From positions 1 to 22,122 of the IMG/VR virus record IMGVR_UViG_3300043395_000604: a stretch of DNA of 22,122 nt; one strand, given 5' to 3'. Source of the stretch: a virus. Shown here in pieces: positions 5,105 through 12,236 of the stretch (within the stretch, counting starts at the first letter, position 1; each line of letters opens with the position of its first letter). The translations under genes were made by a program, and so were the position numbers. The notes beneath the pieces were generated by a model. It was not told where the DNA came from, did not search any database, and was given only the letters and a program-made list of their open reading frames with translations.

Positions 5105-7072
5105 ATGCCCACCTCATATACCTCCCTTCTGGGTTTGGCCCTGCCGGTCACCGGGGAACTCTCAGGCACCTGGGGCGACACAGTCAACCAGTACATCACG
5201 CAGTATCTCGATGCTGCGGTTGAAGGTACTCAAACCATCAGCGGAAGCCAGACCTCGGTCACGTTGAGCGTCACTAACGGAACGGCGCTGTCTCAGGTAG
5301 GGGCGGGCGCAACCGGCTCTGCCCAGTACGCCATCATCAACTGCACGGGCAACCCGGCAAGCACGCTGACCATCACGGCTCCGGCTTCCAGCCGCGAGTA
5401 CATCGTGCTTAACAGCACGTCCACCAGCCAGTCTGTAGTCTTCCGGGGTGCTGGCCCGACGACAGGCGTGACCGTTGTTTCTGGGGAGCGTTGTATCGTC
5501 GCCTGGAATGGCAGCGATTTCGTCAAGGTAGTCACCAGCGTGGCAGACGGCGTGACCTCGGTCAGTGGCACCGGCACGGTGCAGGGCTTGACGCTTTCCG
5601 GTACGGTGACCTCCACCGGCTCGCTGACTCTGGGCGGCTCGCTCTCGGCAGTTAGCCTTACCACTCAGGTTTCGGGCACGCTGCCTGTGGCCAACGGCGG
5701 TACGGGCGTCACGACTTCTACGGGCTCGGGCTCAGTGGTTCTGTCCACCAGTCCCGCGCTGACCACGCCCAATCTGGGTACACCTTCAGCCGCCACGCTG
5801 ACCAACGCAACTGGCCTGCCTCTGACGACTGGTGTTACAGGTACTCTGCCTGTGGCCAACGGCGGTACGGGTGTGACGACCTCTACGGGCAGCGGCAGCA
5901 ACGTGCTGTCTAACAGCCCTGCGTTGACCACGCCTAACTTGGGTACGCCCTCAGCCGCTACGCTGACTAACGCAACGGGTCTGCCCTTGACCACCGGGGT
6001 GACCGGTACTCTGGCTGTGGCCAACGGCGGCACGGGCCTTACCGCTGCTCCTACTAACGGCCAGATTGACATCGGCAGCACGGGTGTTGGATTTGTCCGA
6101 ACGACCCTGACCGCTGGATCAGGCGTAAGCATCACAAACGGCGCGGGGGCGATCACCATCGCTGCTACCGGCTCAGGCGGCACGGTTACTTCCGTGTCCG
6201 GCACCGGTACGGTCAACGGCCTGACGCTATCAGGTACGGTCACTTCTTCTGGCAGCTTGACGTTGAGCGGTGCCATCTCCGGGGTTCCGAACTCGGCCAC
6301 CACCGCCACAAGTCTGAACACGGCTTCTGCCATCGTAGCGCGGGATGCGTCTGGTAACTTCAGCGCTGGCACCATCACGGCGACCTTGAGCGGAAATGCT
6401 TCGTCTGCTACGACAGCCACTACCGCTACGACGGCCACGCAGGTTTCAAACAGCCTGACACTGGCAACTTCTGGTACGGGTCTGTCCGGCTCCGCCACGT
6501 TCAACGGCTCGTCTGCTCAGACCTTCACGGTCACCTCCAACGCGACTAGCGCGAATACGGCCAGCACCATCGTTGCTCGGGACGCTTCGGGTAACTTCAG
6601 CGCCGGTACGATTACGGCTACGCTGAGCGGCAACGCCACTACGGCCACGACAGCCACCACCGCCAACGCGTTGGCTACCGGTAATAACTACCAAGTCAAC
6701 TCGCTGGGCGTTGGTACCGCCGCATCTGGCACCATCGGTGAAATCCGCGCCACCAACAACGTCACGGCCTACTACTCAGATGACCGACTGAAGACGCGCC
6801 TGGGGGTTATTGAGAACGCTTTGCAGAAGTTGCGGACGTTGGAGGGTTTCTATTACCATGCCAACGAAACCGCGCAAGCCCTGGGCTATGAGCCGGTGCG
6901 CGAAGTTGGTGTGTCAGCGCAGTCTGTTCAGCGCATCCTGCCCGAAGTGGTTGCCCCGGCACCGATTGACGACAAGTACCTGACCGTTCGATATGAGAAG
7001 CTGATTCCCTTGCTGATTGAAGCAATCAAAGAACTAGCAGACCAAATCGACGCACTCAAAGGAGCCAAGTAA
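5105..7072 (+). CDS. Tail fibre with C-terminal peptidase S74-type chaperone
   Basis: A 655-residue trimeric-fibre-type protein. Residues 1-40 (SLLGLALPVTGELSGTWGDT and on) are a particle-attachment-type N-terminus common in aquatic phages. A beta head follows, with FRGAGPTTGVTVVSGERCIV near residue 120. The shaft (about 150-550) is Thr/Ser/Gly/Ala-rich and contains internal duplications. The C-terminus from S558 is an intramolecular chaperone of the peptidase S74 family: SDDRLK carries the S558/K563 pair expected for self-cleavage, followed by FYYHANETAQALGYEP, REVGVSAQSVQRILPEVV and YEKLIPLLIEAIKELADQI. In the family the chaperone trimerises the fibre and is then cut off just before the serine, leaving about 557 mature residues. 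AGGAGCG precedes the ATG; the stop overlaps the next start (TAATG). Confidence 0.9.
   Translation: MPTSYTSLLGLALPVTGELSGTWGDTVNQYITQYLDAAVEGTQTISGSQTSVTLSVTNGTALSQVGAGATGSAQYAIINCTGNPASTLTITAPASSREYIVLNSTSTSQSVVFRGAGPTTGVTVVSGERCIVAWNGSDFVKVVTSVADGVTSVSGTGTVQGLTLSGTVTSTGSLTLGGSLSAVSLTTQVSGTLPVANGGTGVTTSTGSGSVVLSTSPALTTPNLGTPSAATLTNATGLPLTTGVTGTLPVANGGTGVTTSTGSGSNVLSNSPALTTPNLGTPSAATLTNATGLPLTTGVTGTLAVANGGTGLTAAPTNGQIDIGSTGVGFVRTTLTAGSGVSITNGAGAITIAATGSGGTVTSVSGTGTVNGLTLSGTVTSSGSLTLSGAISGVPNSATTATSLNTASAIVARDASGNFSAGTITATLSGNASSATTATTATTATQVSNSLTLATSGTGLSGSATFNGSSAQTFTVTSNATSANTASTIVARDASGNFSAGTITATLSGNATTATTATTANALATGNNYQVNSLGVGTAASGTIGEIRATNNVTAYYSDDRLKTRLGVIENALQKLRTLEGFYYHANETAQALGYEPVREVGVSAQSVQRILPEVVAPAPIDDKYLTVRYEKLIPLLIEAIKELADQIDALKGAK
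5681..6060 (+). repeat. 165-bp tandem repeat in the fibre shaft (two full copies plus partial)
   Basis: Copies start at 5681, 5846 and 6011, each spaced exactly 165 bases (55 codons). Each begins with LPVANGGTG or LAVANGGTG; the two full copies share SPALTTPNLGTPSAATLTNA and LPLTTGVTGTL. The third copy diverges after about 15 residues into TNGQIDIGSTG. Synonymous differences between copies show that protein sequence, not recent DNA duplication, is being kept. Confidence 0.85.
6320..6637 (+). repeat. Second dispersed repeat in the fibre shaft (81 bp, 237 bp apart)
   Basis: The 27-residue block TASAIVARDASGNFSAGT plus ITATLSGNA is encoded at 6320-6400 and again, with Thr for the second Ala, at 6557-6637. 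Each block is followed by an Ala/Thr-rich tract (TTATTATTA). A third shaft motif, VSGTGTV-x-GLTLSGTVTS, occurs at 5561 and 6194. Such units are typical of modular fibre shafts that grow by duplication. Confidence 0.8.
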
Positions 7073-9429
7073 TGCCGCTGCCTTCATCCGGCCCCCTGAG
7101 CCTCAACGACATCCAGACTGAGTTCGGGGGCACCAACCCCATCGGACTCAATGAGTACTACGCAGGGGGCGGGCTTGTGCCTGCTGGGACAACCGGTACC
7201 AATGGTGCTGTGCCCAGCAGCGGCGCTATTTCCATCTTCAATTTCTACGGTACGGCTGCGGTTATTCCGCAATGGTCTTCTGGTTACGCATCGTTTGTCG
7301 TTGACCTATTCAAGGGCAAGCCGCGCGTGGTCGGAAACAGCCTTATTTACGGCTTCATCCAAAACAGCAATCAAAATCTATTTAACGTCGCAAACCTCAA
7401 TGCCGCGACAGGTGCAATTAATTGGGTAAATAGATTTACCATACCCTCGGGATCGAACTACGATACCAATGCTAACGGATCGTTCTACGTTGATGGCAGT
7501 GGCAACTCCTATATTTTATGGGGTAGGCAAACCACCGGCGTCTCAGCAGTACTCGCAAAAGTAGACAGTTCTGGAAACCTGGTCTGGAGCAAAAGCCTCG
7601 GCTTGCCGCTTTACACCGAATCGTCAAACGGAACAAATATAATAACCGATTCGGCTTCTAATATCTATATAGCCGCCTCTAACCTACAGAATACTAGTAA
7701 TGGCTCAGTTTTATATAAGTATGACTCAAGCGGCAATTTTGTTTGGGCCCGCTATTGGACAGACTCAGCGGTCGCGGTAAATGGGTTTAGAGTAGGTAGT
7801 TTGGCCATAGACTCTTCCGATAATATAACCATGTGGGGCGCAACCTACTCCCCCAATGTCTGGGGGTTTTTGGTTCAGTACAGCAGCGCCGGAACTTTTC
7901 TCAGCGCAACTAGAGTCTTTAATGGAACTTTTGGAACTTACTACGCTTATTCACAATATGGCAGCATCGCCATCGCTCCAAGTACTGGGAATGTCTATAT
8001 TGCAGGCTACTCCACACCTTCTGGAAGTGGAGCTGTACAACGGCTTTGTGTGACGAAACTTAATTCGTCAATGACACATCAATGGACACGGTTTTTTACT
8101 CCCACGGTAAATCAAATTACCCGAGCACTTGTCTTAGACTCCTCTGAAAACGTCTACATCACTTTTGGCGGTGCAACAAGCTCTTACCTGGAGTCTTTTG
8201 CGGTCCTTAATACCTCGGGTACGCTCTTGTGGAGTACGCAATTCGGTAATTCCCCGGCTTTTGCCGCAAATCAGTCCTTTATAAATTCGTTTCAGACCGC
8301 AGTTGTCTCAGGTGATTCTATATATGCTTTGGCCAGCCTTAGATATCAGGACGCAGCGCCACAAGATGTAATGCAGGTCTTGCGATTTAGCATAACAAGT
8401 TTCCTACCTGACGGTATATACCCCAGTCGCAGCGCTCTCAGTAGCACGCGGGGGGTTGCTTCTGGCGTAGATCAGGATCCCGGCGCATCGACTACCACTA
8501 GCATAGCGCCAGCCACGACATCCAACGCATCCTCTGCGACCATTTCTGGCTCATCAGCAAATACCACCGTAAATCAAACATCCCTTACGCTTCCGACGGT
8601 CTATAACGGAACCATATCGCCGGTCACAACAACGGGCTCCTTTGCTTTTGTTGATCCGGGGACTTATACGTGGCTTGTGCCTACTGGCGTCACAAGAGTA
8701 AGCGCTGTTGTGGTTGGCGCAGGAAGCGCCGGCCTTGCTAGTAGTGGTGGCGGTGGCGGTGGTCTTGCTTACGCAAATAACTACACTGTAACCCCCGGCA
8801 CCAACATCAATGTTCAGGTGGGGACAGGCCCAGCGGGCAGTATCAGTAACTGCGCCGTGACCCGTGGTACTGCTAGTTGGTTTGTCAACGCCTGTACCCT
8901 TAAAGGGGGCTCAGGGGCTTGCGCAGGCAACCCCTCAACCGGCGGCTCCTCCTCTGGGTCTGCCCGGGCCGGTGGAGGTTCTGGTGGAAACGGGTCGGGA
9001 TCTTATGGTAGCGGAGGCGGTGCTGGAGGATATTCCGGTAATGGCGGAGCGGGAGTTAGTTGCGGGACTCTGGGTAATGCCGGGACGGGGGGTGCCGGTG
9101 GTAGCGGTGCGGGAGCTAGTTTTGCGGGGAACACTTGCTATATTTATATGGGGCCGTCCGGAAGCGGGGGCGGAGTTGGGATTATAAGCGGGGGTTCGAG
9201 CGGCGCTGGCGGCGCAGCCTTAGGCAGTGGCGGGTATGCCGGTTCAGGCGGATATACCCAAACTTTTGGCGGGGGTGGTGGCGCTGGCGGATACTACATT
9301 GGTAATGTAGGTACCTGCTGCGAATACAGGGAGTGCTACGCAGGCGCACCTGGACATCAGGGCGCTGTAAGAATTATCTGGCCCGGAAGCACTAGAAGCT
9401 TCCCCAGCACTAACACAGGAGCGCCGTAA
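7072..9429 (+). CDS. Large tail adhesin: propeller-like core and glycine-rich tip
   Basis: A 785-residue presumed receptor-binding protein. Residues 1-65 (PLPSSGPLSLNDIQTEFGG through ISIFNFYG) are a conserved attachment domain of aquatic phage fibres. Residues about 80-445 hold six or so units pairing D-SSGNxYI-G with VxKxDSSGNLVWS (for example LAKVDSSGNLVW, YKYDSSGNFVW, LDSSENVYITFGG), like SBBP-type beta-propeller repeats. A Ser/Thr/Ala linker (445-520) leads to a glycine-rich C-terminal domain starting GTYTWLVPTGVTRVSAVVVG and ending AVRIIWPGSTRSFPSTNTG, a tail I recall in other phage fibres. The tip has eight cysteines and no evident chaperone. Base composition in the propeller region is AT-richer than neighbouring genes, suggesting exchange. 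AAAGGAG lies upstream; the start overlaps the S74 fibre stop. Confidence 0.82.
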   Translation: MPLPSSGPLSLNDIQTEFGGTNPIGLNEYYAGGGLVPAGTTGTNGAVPSSGAISIFNFYGTAAVIPQWSSGYASFVVDLFKGKPRVVGNSLIYGFIQNSNQNLFNVANLNAATGAINWVNRFTIPSGSNYDTNANGSFYVDGSGNSYILWGRQTTGVSAVLAKVDSSGNLVWSKSLGLPLYTESSNGTNIITDSASNIYIAASNLQNTSNGSVLYKYDSSGNFVWARYWTDSAVAVNGFRVGSLAIDSSDNITMWGATYSPNVWGFLVQYSSAGTFLSATRVFNGTFGTYYAYSQYGSIAIAPSTGNVYIAGYSTPSGSGAVQRLCVTKLNSSMTHQWTRFFTPTVNQITRALVLDSSENVYITFGGATSSYLESFAVLNTSGTLLWSTQFGNSPAFAANQSFINSFQTAVVSGDSIYALASLRYQDAAPQDVMQVLRFSITSFLPDGIYPSRSALSSTRGVASGVDQDPGASTTTSIAPATTSNASSATISGSSANTTVNQTSLTLPTVYNGTISPVTTTGSFAFVDPGTYTWLVPTGVTRVSAVVVGAGSAGLASSGGGGGGLAYANNYTVTPGTNINVQVGTGPAGSISNCAVTRGTASWFVNACTLKGGSGACAGNPSTGGSSSGSARAGGGSGGNGSGSYGSGGGAGGYSGNGGAGVSCGTLGNAGTGGAGGSGAGASFAGNTCYIYMGPSGSGGGVGIISGGSSGAGGAALGSGGYAGSGGYTQTFGGGGGAGGYYIGNVGTCCEYRECYAGAPGHQGAVRIIWPGSTRSFPSTNTGAP

Positions 9430-9938
9430 TGAGCCTGTATATTGAGGTCGTTGATGGGCGTCCAGTCAACCATCCCATCATGGCCAGCAACTTGGCCTTG
9501 GTTTATCCTGGACTGGACGAGGCAGGACTTCGGGCATTGGGGTACGAGCCGTTTGTTCGCGTACCGTTGGTGCAAACTACGGACAAGGTTTTTGTTAGAA
9601 CTGAATATGAGCTAGTTGGTGGCGTTTGGACGGATGTTCACTATTTTCGTGATTTGACGCCCGAAGAGATTGCGGAACACAAGCGGCAAAGACGAGAAGT
9701 AGTAACCAACTTTTGGCAAAACCAGCGCTCGTATGCTCACAATTTTACGGCGTGGGTGTACGATGAAACTCTGGAGCGTTTTGTGCCGCCTTTCCCCAAG
9801 CCGGATGATGGCAAGTTTTACCGTTGGAGCGGCCCGGATAACAACTGGAAAGAGGCCCCGCCGTTTCCAGACGATGGCAAAAAATATCACTTTGATTTTG
9901 ACAACTGGGTCAATATAGAGGCACCGACTAATGTGTAA
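9429..9938 (+). CDS. Fibre-associated small protein with duplicated C-terminal motif
   Basis: A 169-residue protein starting MSLYIEVVDGRPVNHPIMAS and containing VGGVWTDVHYFRDLTPEEIAE. The C-terminus repeats a motif: VPPFPKPDDGKFYRW (about residues 119-133, followed by NNWKE) and APPFPDDGKKYHF (143-155, followed by DNWVNIE). Similar proteins sit directly after fibre genes in aquatic phages; I recall them as hypothetical, with a likely assembly, chaperone or minor-fibre role by position. The N-terminal half is acidic and mixed alpha/beta, with a helical stretch around 77-105. Its ATG overlaps the adhesin stop (TAATG), which supports coupled production of the two proteins. It has no membrane segment or catalytic motif that I can identify. 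Confidence 0.7.
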   Translation: MSLYIEVVDGRPVNHPIMASNLALVYPGLDEAGLRALGYEPFVRVPLVQTTDKVFVRTEYELVGGVWTDVHYFRDLTPEEIAEHKRQRREVVTNFWQNQRSYAHNFTAWVYDETLERFVPPFPKPDDGKFYRWSGPDNNWKEAPPFPDDGKKYHFDFDNWVNIEAPTNV

Positions 9939-10614
9939 CGCTGCGCAGCCCAAGGAGGTCGTAGAGCAGAACGCGCTGCAAATCGCAGTGCAATTCCCTT
10001 GCCCGGTCTTCATCATCGACCGGCCCGACTTCTTGGCTGCGGTGCAGGAGGTGTCTGAAGAACATCTCAAGTCAATGCACGCTCAGCACCAAGTCAACGA
10101 CATTTATCCCGCCATGATGACGGGAACTTTCCACAACGATGCTCGGATTCGCCCTTTTGCGGAGTACGTGGCTTCCACCGCATGGAACATCTTGGACAGC
10201 CAAGGTTACGCCATGCAGCAGTTCAACACTTTCTTTGAGTCCATGTGGACTCAGGAGCACCACAAGCAGTCCTCGATGGAGCAGCATGTCCACGGTGGTG
10301 GCGTGCAGATCGTGGGGTTCTACTTTCTTGAGGTGCCTGAAGGCTCATCGCGTGTGGTGTTCCATGACCCGCGTCCCGGCAAGGTGATGGGCGATCTGCC
10401 ACAGAAGGACATTACCCAAGCCACCCCGGCCAGCCAGATGATTAACTTTGAGGCCAAGCCCGGTCGGTTGATCTTCTCCAATGCTTGGTTGCCGCATTCC
10501 TTCACCCGCCATGCGGGCGATAAGCCCCTGAAATTCGTGCACTTCAACCTTGGTGTGATGTACGCCAACGCTCAGGCTCAGACCTGCCAAGCGCCTGCTG
10601 CCGAGGTGGTATGA
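9931..10614 (+). CDS. 2OG-Fe(II) oxygenase-like protein
   Basis: A 227-residue protein resembling phage 2-oxoglutarate/Fe(II)-dependent dioxygenases, which couple decarboxylation of 2-oxoglutarate to hydroxylation of a substrate. The diagnostic stretch is EQHVHGGGVQIVGFYFLEVP (H119, H121) followed by SSRVVFHDPRP (D146), then GRLIFSNAWLPHSFTRHAGD (H189) and KFVHFNLGV. This fits the H-x-H...GxYFLxxP...FxDPR...FP-WLxH pattern of the putative 2OG-Fe(II) oxygenase group (2OG-FeII_Oxy_5-like). The usual 2-oxoglutarate-binding Arg near the C-terminus appears as K201 in PLKFVHFNL, so activity should be tested. It overlaps the preceding gene by 8 bases; GAGG at 9917-9920 precedes the ATG. The substrate is unknown; a virion protein or host small molecule are both possible. 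Confidence 0.8.
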   Translation: MCNAAQPKEVVEQNALQIAVQFPCPVFIIDRPDFLAAVQEVSEEHLKSMHAQHQVNDIYPAMMTGTFHNDARIRPFAEYVASTAWNILDSQGYAMQQFNTFFESMWTQEHHKQSSMEQHVHGGGVQIVGFYFLEVPEGSSRVVFHDPRPGKVMGDLPQKDITQATPASQMINFEAKPGRLIFSNAWLPHSFTRHAGDKPLKFVHFNLGVMYANAQAQTCQAPAAEVV

Positions 10615-10865
10615 ACAAGTACAGCATCCGTTTCAACAAGAGCCGTGGACAGCCCGGACGGGGCAGCATGGATCATGTGTGGCGGGTGTTTGAGAATGGC
10701 AAAGAGTTCCTGTTCAAAAACTTGGACATCTCGGTGCCGGTCAAGAGCGAGAAAGACGCCAACGGGCAGGACTACAACATCTGCTGCCAGGGCTACATGA
10801 CCATCGACCGTGAGTCGTCCACCGCCGTTATCACGGCGACCGTCAAGGAACCTGCGGAGGCATAG
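10611..10865 (+). CDS. Small phage protein, unknown function
   Basis: An 84-residue basic protein beginning MNKYSIRFNKSRGQPGRGSM, then DHVWRVFENGKEFLFKNLDI and a C-terminal block with YNICCQGYMTIDRESSTAVI. I recall this as a conserved small protein of aquatic phages, often next to a 2OG-Fe(II) oxygenase-like gene, with no known function. The predicted fold is mostly beta. It has a tandem CC pair but no metal-binding spacing. GAGG at 10603-10606 lies four bases before the ATG, and the start overlaps the oxygenase stop (ATGA, 10611-10614), which ties its production to the enzyme. A substrate or regulator role for the oxygenase is a guess. Confidence 0.75.
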   Translation: MNKYSIRFNKSRGQPGRGSMDHVWRVFENGKEFLFKNLDISVPVKSEKDANGQDYNICCQGYMTIDRESSTAVITATVKEPAEA

Positions 10866-10866
10866 C

Positions 10867-11232
10867 ATGGAAGACATCAAACCCGCCGAGACCGCCAAGG
10901 AAGTCGCTGGTAAGTCCATCGGCAGGTTTGGCCTCTTCTACATCACCCTGATCGTGCTGATCGGGGTTGGCTCCTCCTACTTCCTGTCTGACTCGGCCAT
11001 CACGGCGGTGATGACGATGATTGGCGGCGCTCTGGTGGCGCTCATCAACATGATGAACGGTATTGCCGGGACTGCCGAGAAGCAGGAGAAGCCCGAGTTC
11101 AAGGTCATCCAGACCCTCATCGAGAAACTTGACCGGCTTGACAAGCCTGAACAGCCCATGCGCGTGACAGTGCAAGGGGACAAAGTCACGGTGTCCAAGG
11201 GTGACGATGTGGTCACGGCGGCGAGGGAGTAA
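10867..11232 (+). CDS. Two-TM membrane protein, holin candidate
   Basis: A 121-residue protein with two hydrophobic segments (about residues 21-40, FGLFYITLIVLIGVGSSYFL, and 44-68, AITAVMTMIGGALVALINMM) and a long charged C-terminal tail containing VIQTLIEKLDRLDKPEQ and VTVQGDKVTVSKGDDVV. Topology and position suggest a class II-type holin or accessory lysis protein; no family is certain. The ATG at 10867 is chosen over an in-frame one at 10810 because GGAGG (10856-10860) lies six bases upstream and the longer version would start inside the preceding gene. It opens a run of four membrane-protein genes before the endolysin. Confidence 0.68.
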   Translation: MEDIKPAETAKEVAGKSIGRFGLFYITLIVLIGVGSSYFLSDSAITAVMTMIGGALVALINMMNGIAGTAEKQEKPEFKVIQTLIEKLDRLDKPEQPMRVTVQGDKVTVSKGDDVVTAARE

Positions 11233-11240
11233 CGGGGTGT

Positions 11241-11735
11241 ATGGAGCCAATTACCGGCATTCTCGCGGCAGTATCGGCGGCGAATGCTGCTTTTGGGGCC
11301 GTCAAGAAACTTGTCGCCACTGGCCGCGAGATCCAAGATGTAGCCGGTCAGATCGGCAAGTGGTACGGTGCCTTCGGGGACTTCAACCGCCTAGCCAACG
11401 AAAAGGCCAACAAGAAGCCGTCCGTCTTTAAACGCCTGCTGCATGACGGCTCGGTCGAGCAGGAAGCCTTGCAGATCACGATGCACAAGCAGGCGCTCGT
11501 GAAGCAGGAGTACGAACTCAAGATCCTGATCATCGCTCACTACGGTGAGAATGTTTACAACGAGATGATCATGGAGCGCATCCGACTCAAGAAGGAGCGC
11601 GAAAAGAAAGACCGTGAGCATCGTTTGCGGCAGCAGGAGTTCATGCTCAACGTGAAGTACGGGGCGGCGATTGCTTTCGTGCTGACCGCCCTGATCGGGG
11701 TTGGTTACTACTTGATTGACAAGGTGCAGAGATGA
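11241..11735 (+). CDS. C-terminally anchored basic-helix membrane protein
   Basis: A 164-residue protein with an Ala-rich, amphipathic N-terminus (MEPITGILAAVSAANAAFGA), a central helical region containing SVEQEALQITMHKQALVKQE, a strongly basic helix (RIRLKKEREKKDREHRLRQQ, about 114-132) and a C-terminal transmembrane helix (about 140-158, GAAIAFVLTALIGVGYYLI). I recall related proteins in aquatic phages, always hypothetical. The layout could serve lysis, as an anti-holin or spanin-like factor, or it could be a membrane-docked virion factor. It overlaps the next gene in an ATGA junction (11732-11735). A GGGG tract precedes the ATG. Confidence 0.68.
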   Translation: MEPITGILAAVSAANAAFGAVKKLVATGREIQDVAGQIGKWYGAFGDFNRLANEKANKKPSVFKRLLHDGSVEQEALQITMHKQALVKQEYELKILIIAHYGENVYNEMIMERIRLKKEREKKDREHRLRQQEFMLNVKYGAAIAFVLTALIGVGYYLIDKVQR

Positions 11736-12235
11736 GTTTCAAGAAGCCACCGGAGGGTGCAAGTCGGTCGGAGAGGGAGGCTTATGTCAAGGCTCTTGCT
11801 GCGGTTTCTATTAGCCTGCTTGCTCTTCTCCTTGCTGTTACAAATTACTTTGCCGGACGAAACTCATCTGCGGTTCTCAACGGAACCATAGAGGCCAACA
11901 ACCTCTGGACTTGGTACGGCACCAAGAATGTCCGGGCGTCCATGTTCTCTATCGCCGCCGAGCAGGGTGGGGCCAAGGCTGACACCTTCGACAAGCAGGC
12001 CATCCGGCTCAAGGACGACATGGTGGAGATTGAGGCTAAGGCCCGTGAGGCTGAGGCTAAGCGCGATGCTGCCAAGGCGAAGTCTTCTTGGTACTCCTAC
12101 TCCGGCATGGCGCTGCAACTGGCCATCGTCCTGTCCTCTGCCGCCATCTTGGCCGTCACCCTGAGCCTGTTCTACGCCTCCATCGGGGTGGGGGCAGTTG
12201 GGGTTGTTCTGTTCTTTGTTGCTCTAGGAGCCTGA
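11732..12235 (+). CDS. DUF4337-like three-TM membrane protein
   Basis: A 167-residue integral membrane protein resembling DUF4337: one N-terminal TM (about 21-41, ALAAVSISLLALLLAVTNYF), the signature-like IEANNLWTWYGTKNVRASMF (about 53-72), a charged coiled-coil rich in Lys, Glu and Ala (about 85-117), and two C-terminal TMs (126-147 and 149-166). The cellular family is of unknown function; it is unusual to see it inside a phage lysis block. It could be a host-derived membrane protein recruited for lysis control, superinfection exclusion or membrane remodelling. All three are inference. The start overlaps the preceding gene (ATGA), and the stop lies one base before the next start. Confidence 0.68.
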   Translation: MSFKKPPEGASRSEREAYVKALAAVSISLLALLLAVTNYFAGRNSSAVLNGTIEANNLWTWYGTKNVRASMFSIAAEQGGAKADTFDKQAIRLKDDMVEIEAKAREAEAKRDAAKAKSSWYSYSGMALQLAIVLSSAAILAVTLSLFYASIGVGAVGVVLFFVALGA

Positions 12236-12236
12236 G

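Noticed and set aside
5665-6504. Long minus-strand open frame of 279 codons opposite the S74 fibre
   Set aside because: It is a shadow of the repetitive Thr/Ala/Gly codons on the + strand, has Val/Pro-rich low-complexity translation, and opposes a well-recognised fibre.
8680-9420. Diversity-generating retroelement variable region at the adhesin end
   Set aside because: No reverse transcriptase, template repeat or second copy of this 3' end is visible in the window, so there is no support.
10810-10866. Longer form of the 2-TM membrane protein starting at 10810
   Set aside because: The added Arg/Pro/Ser-rich stretch is read out of frame from the preceding gene; GGAGG lies at the right distance for 10867.
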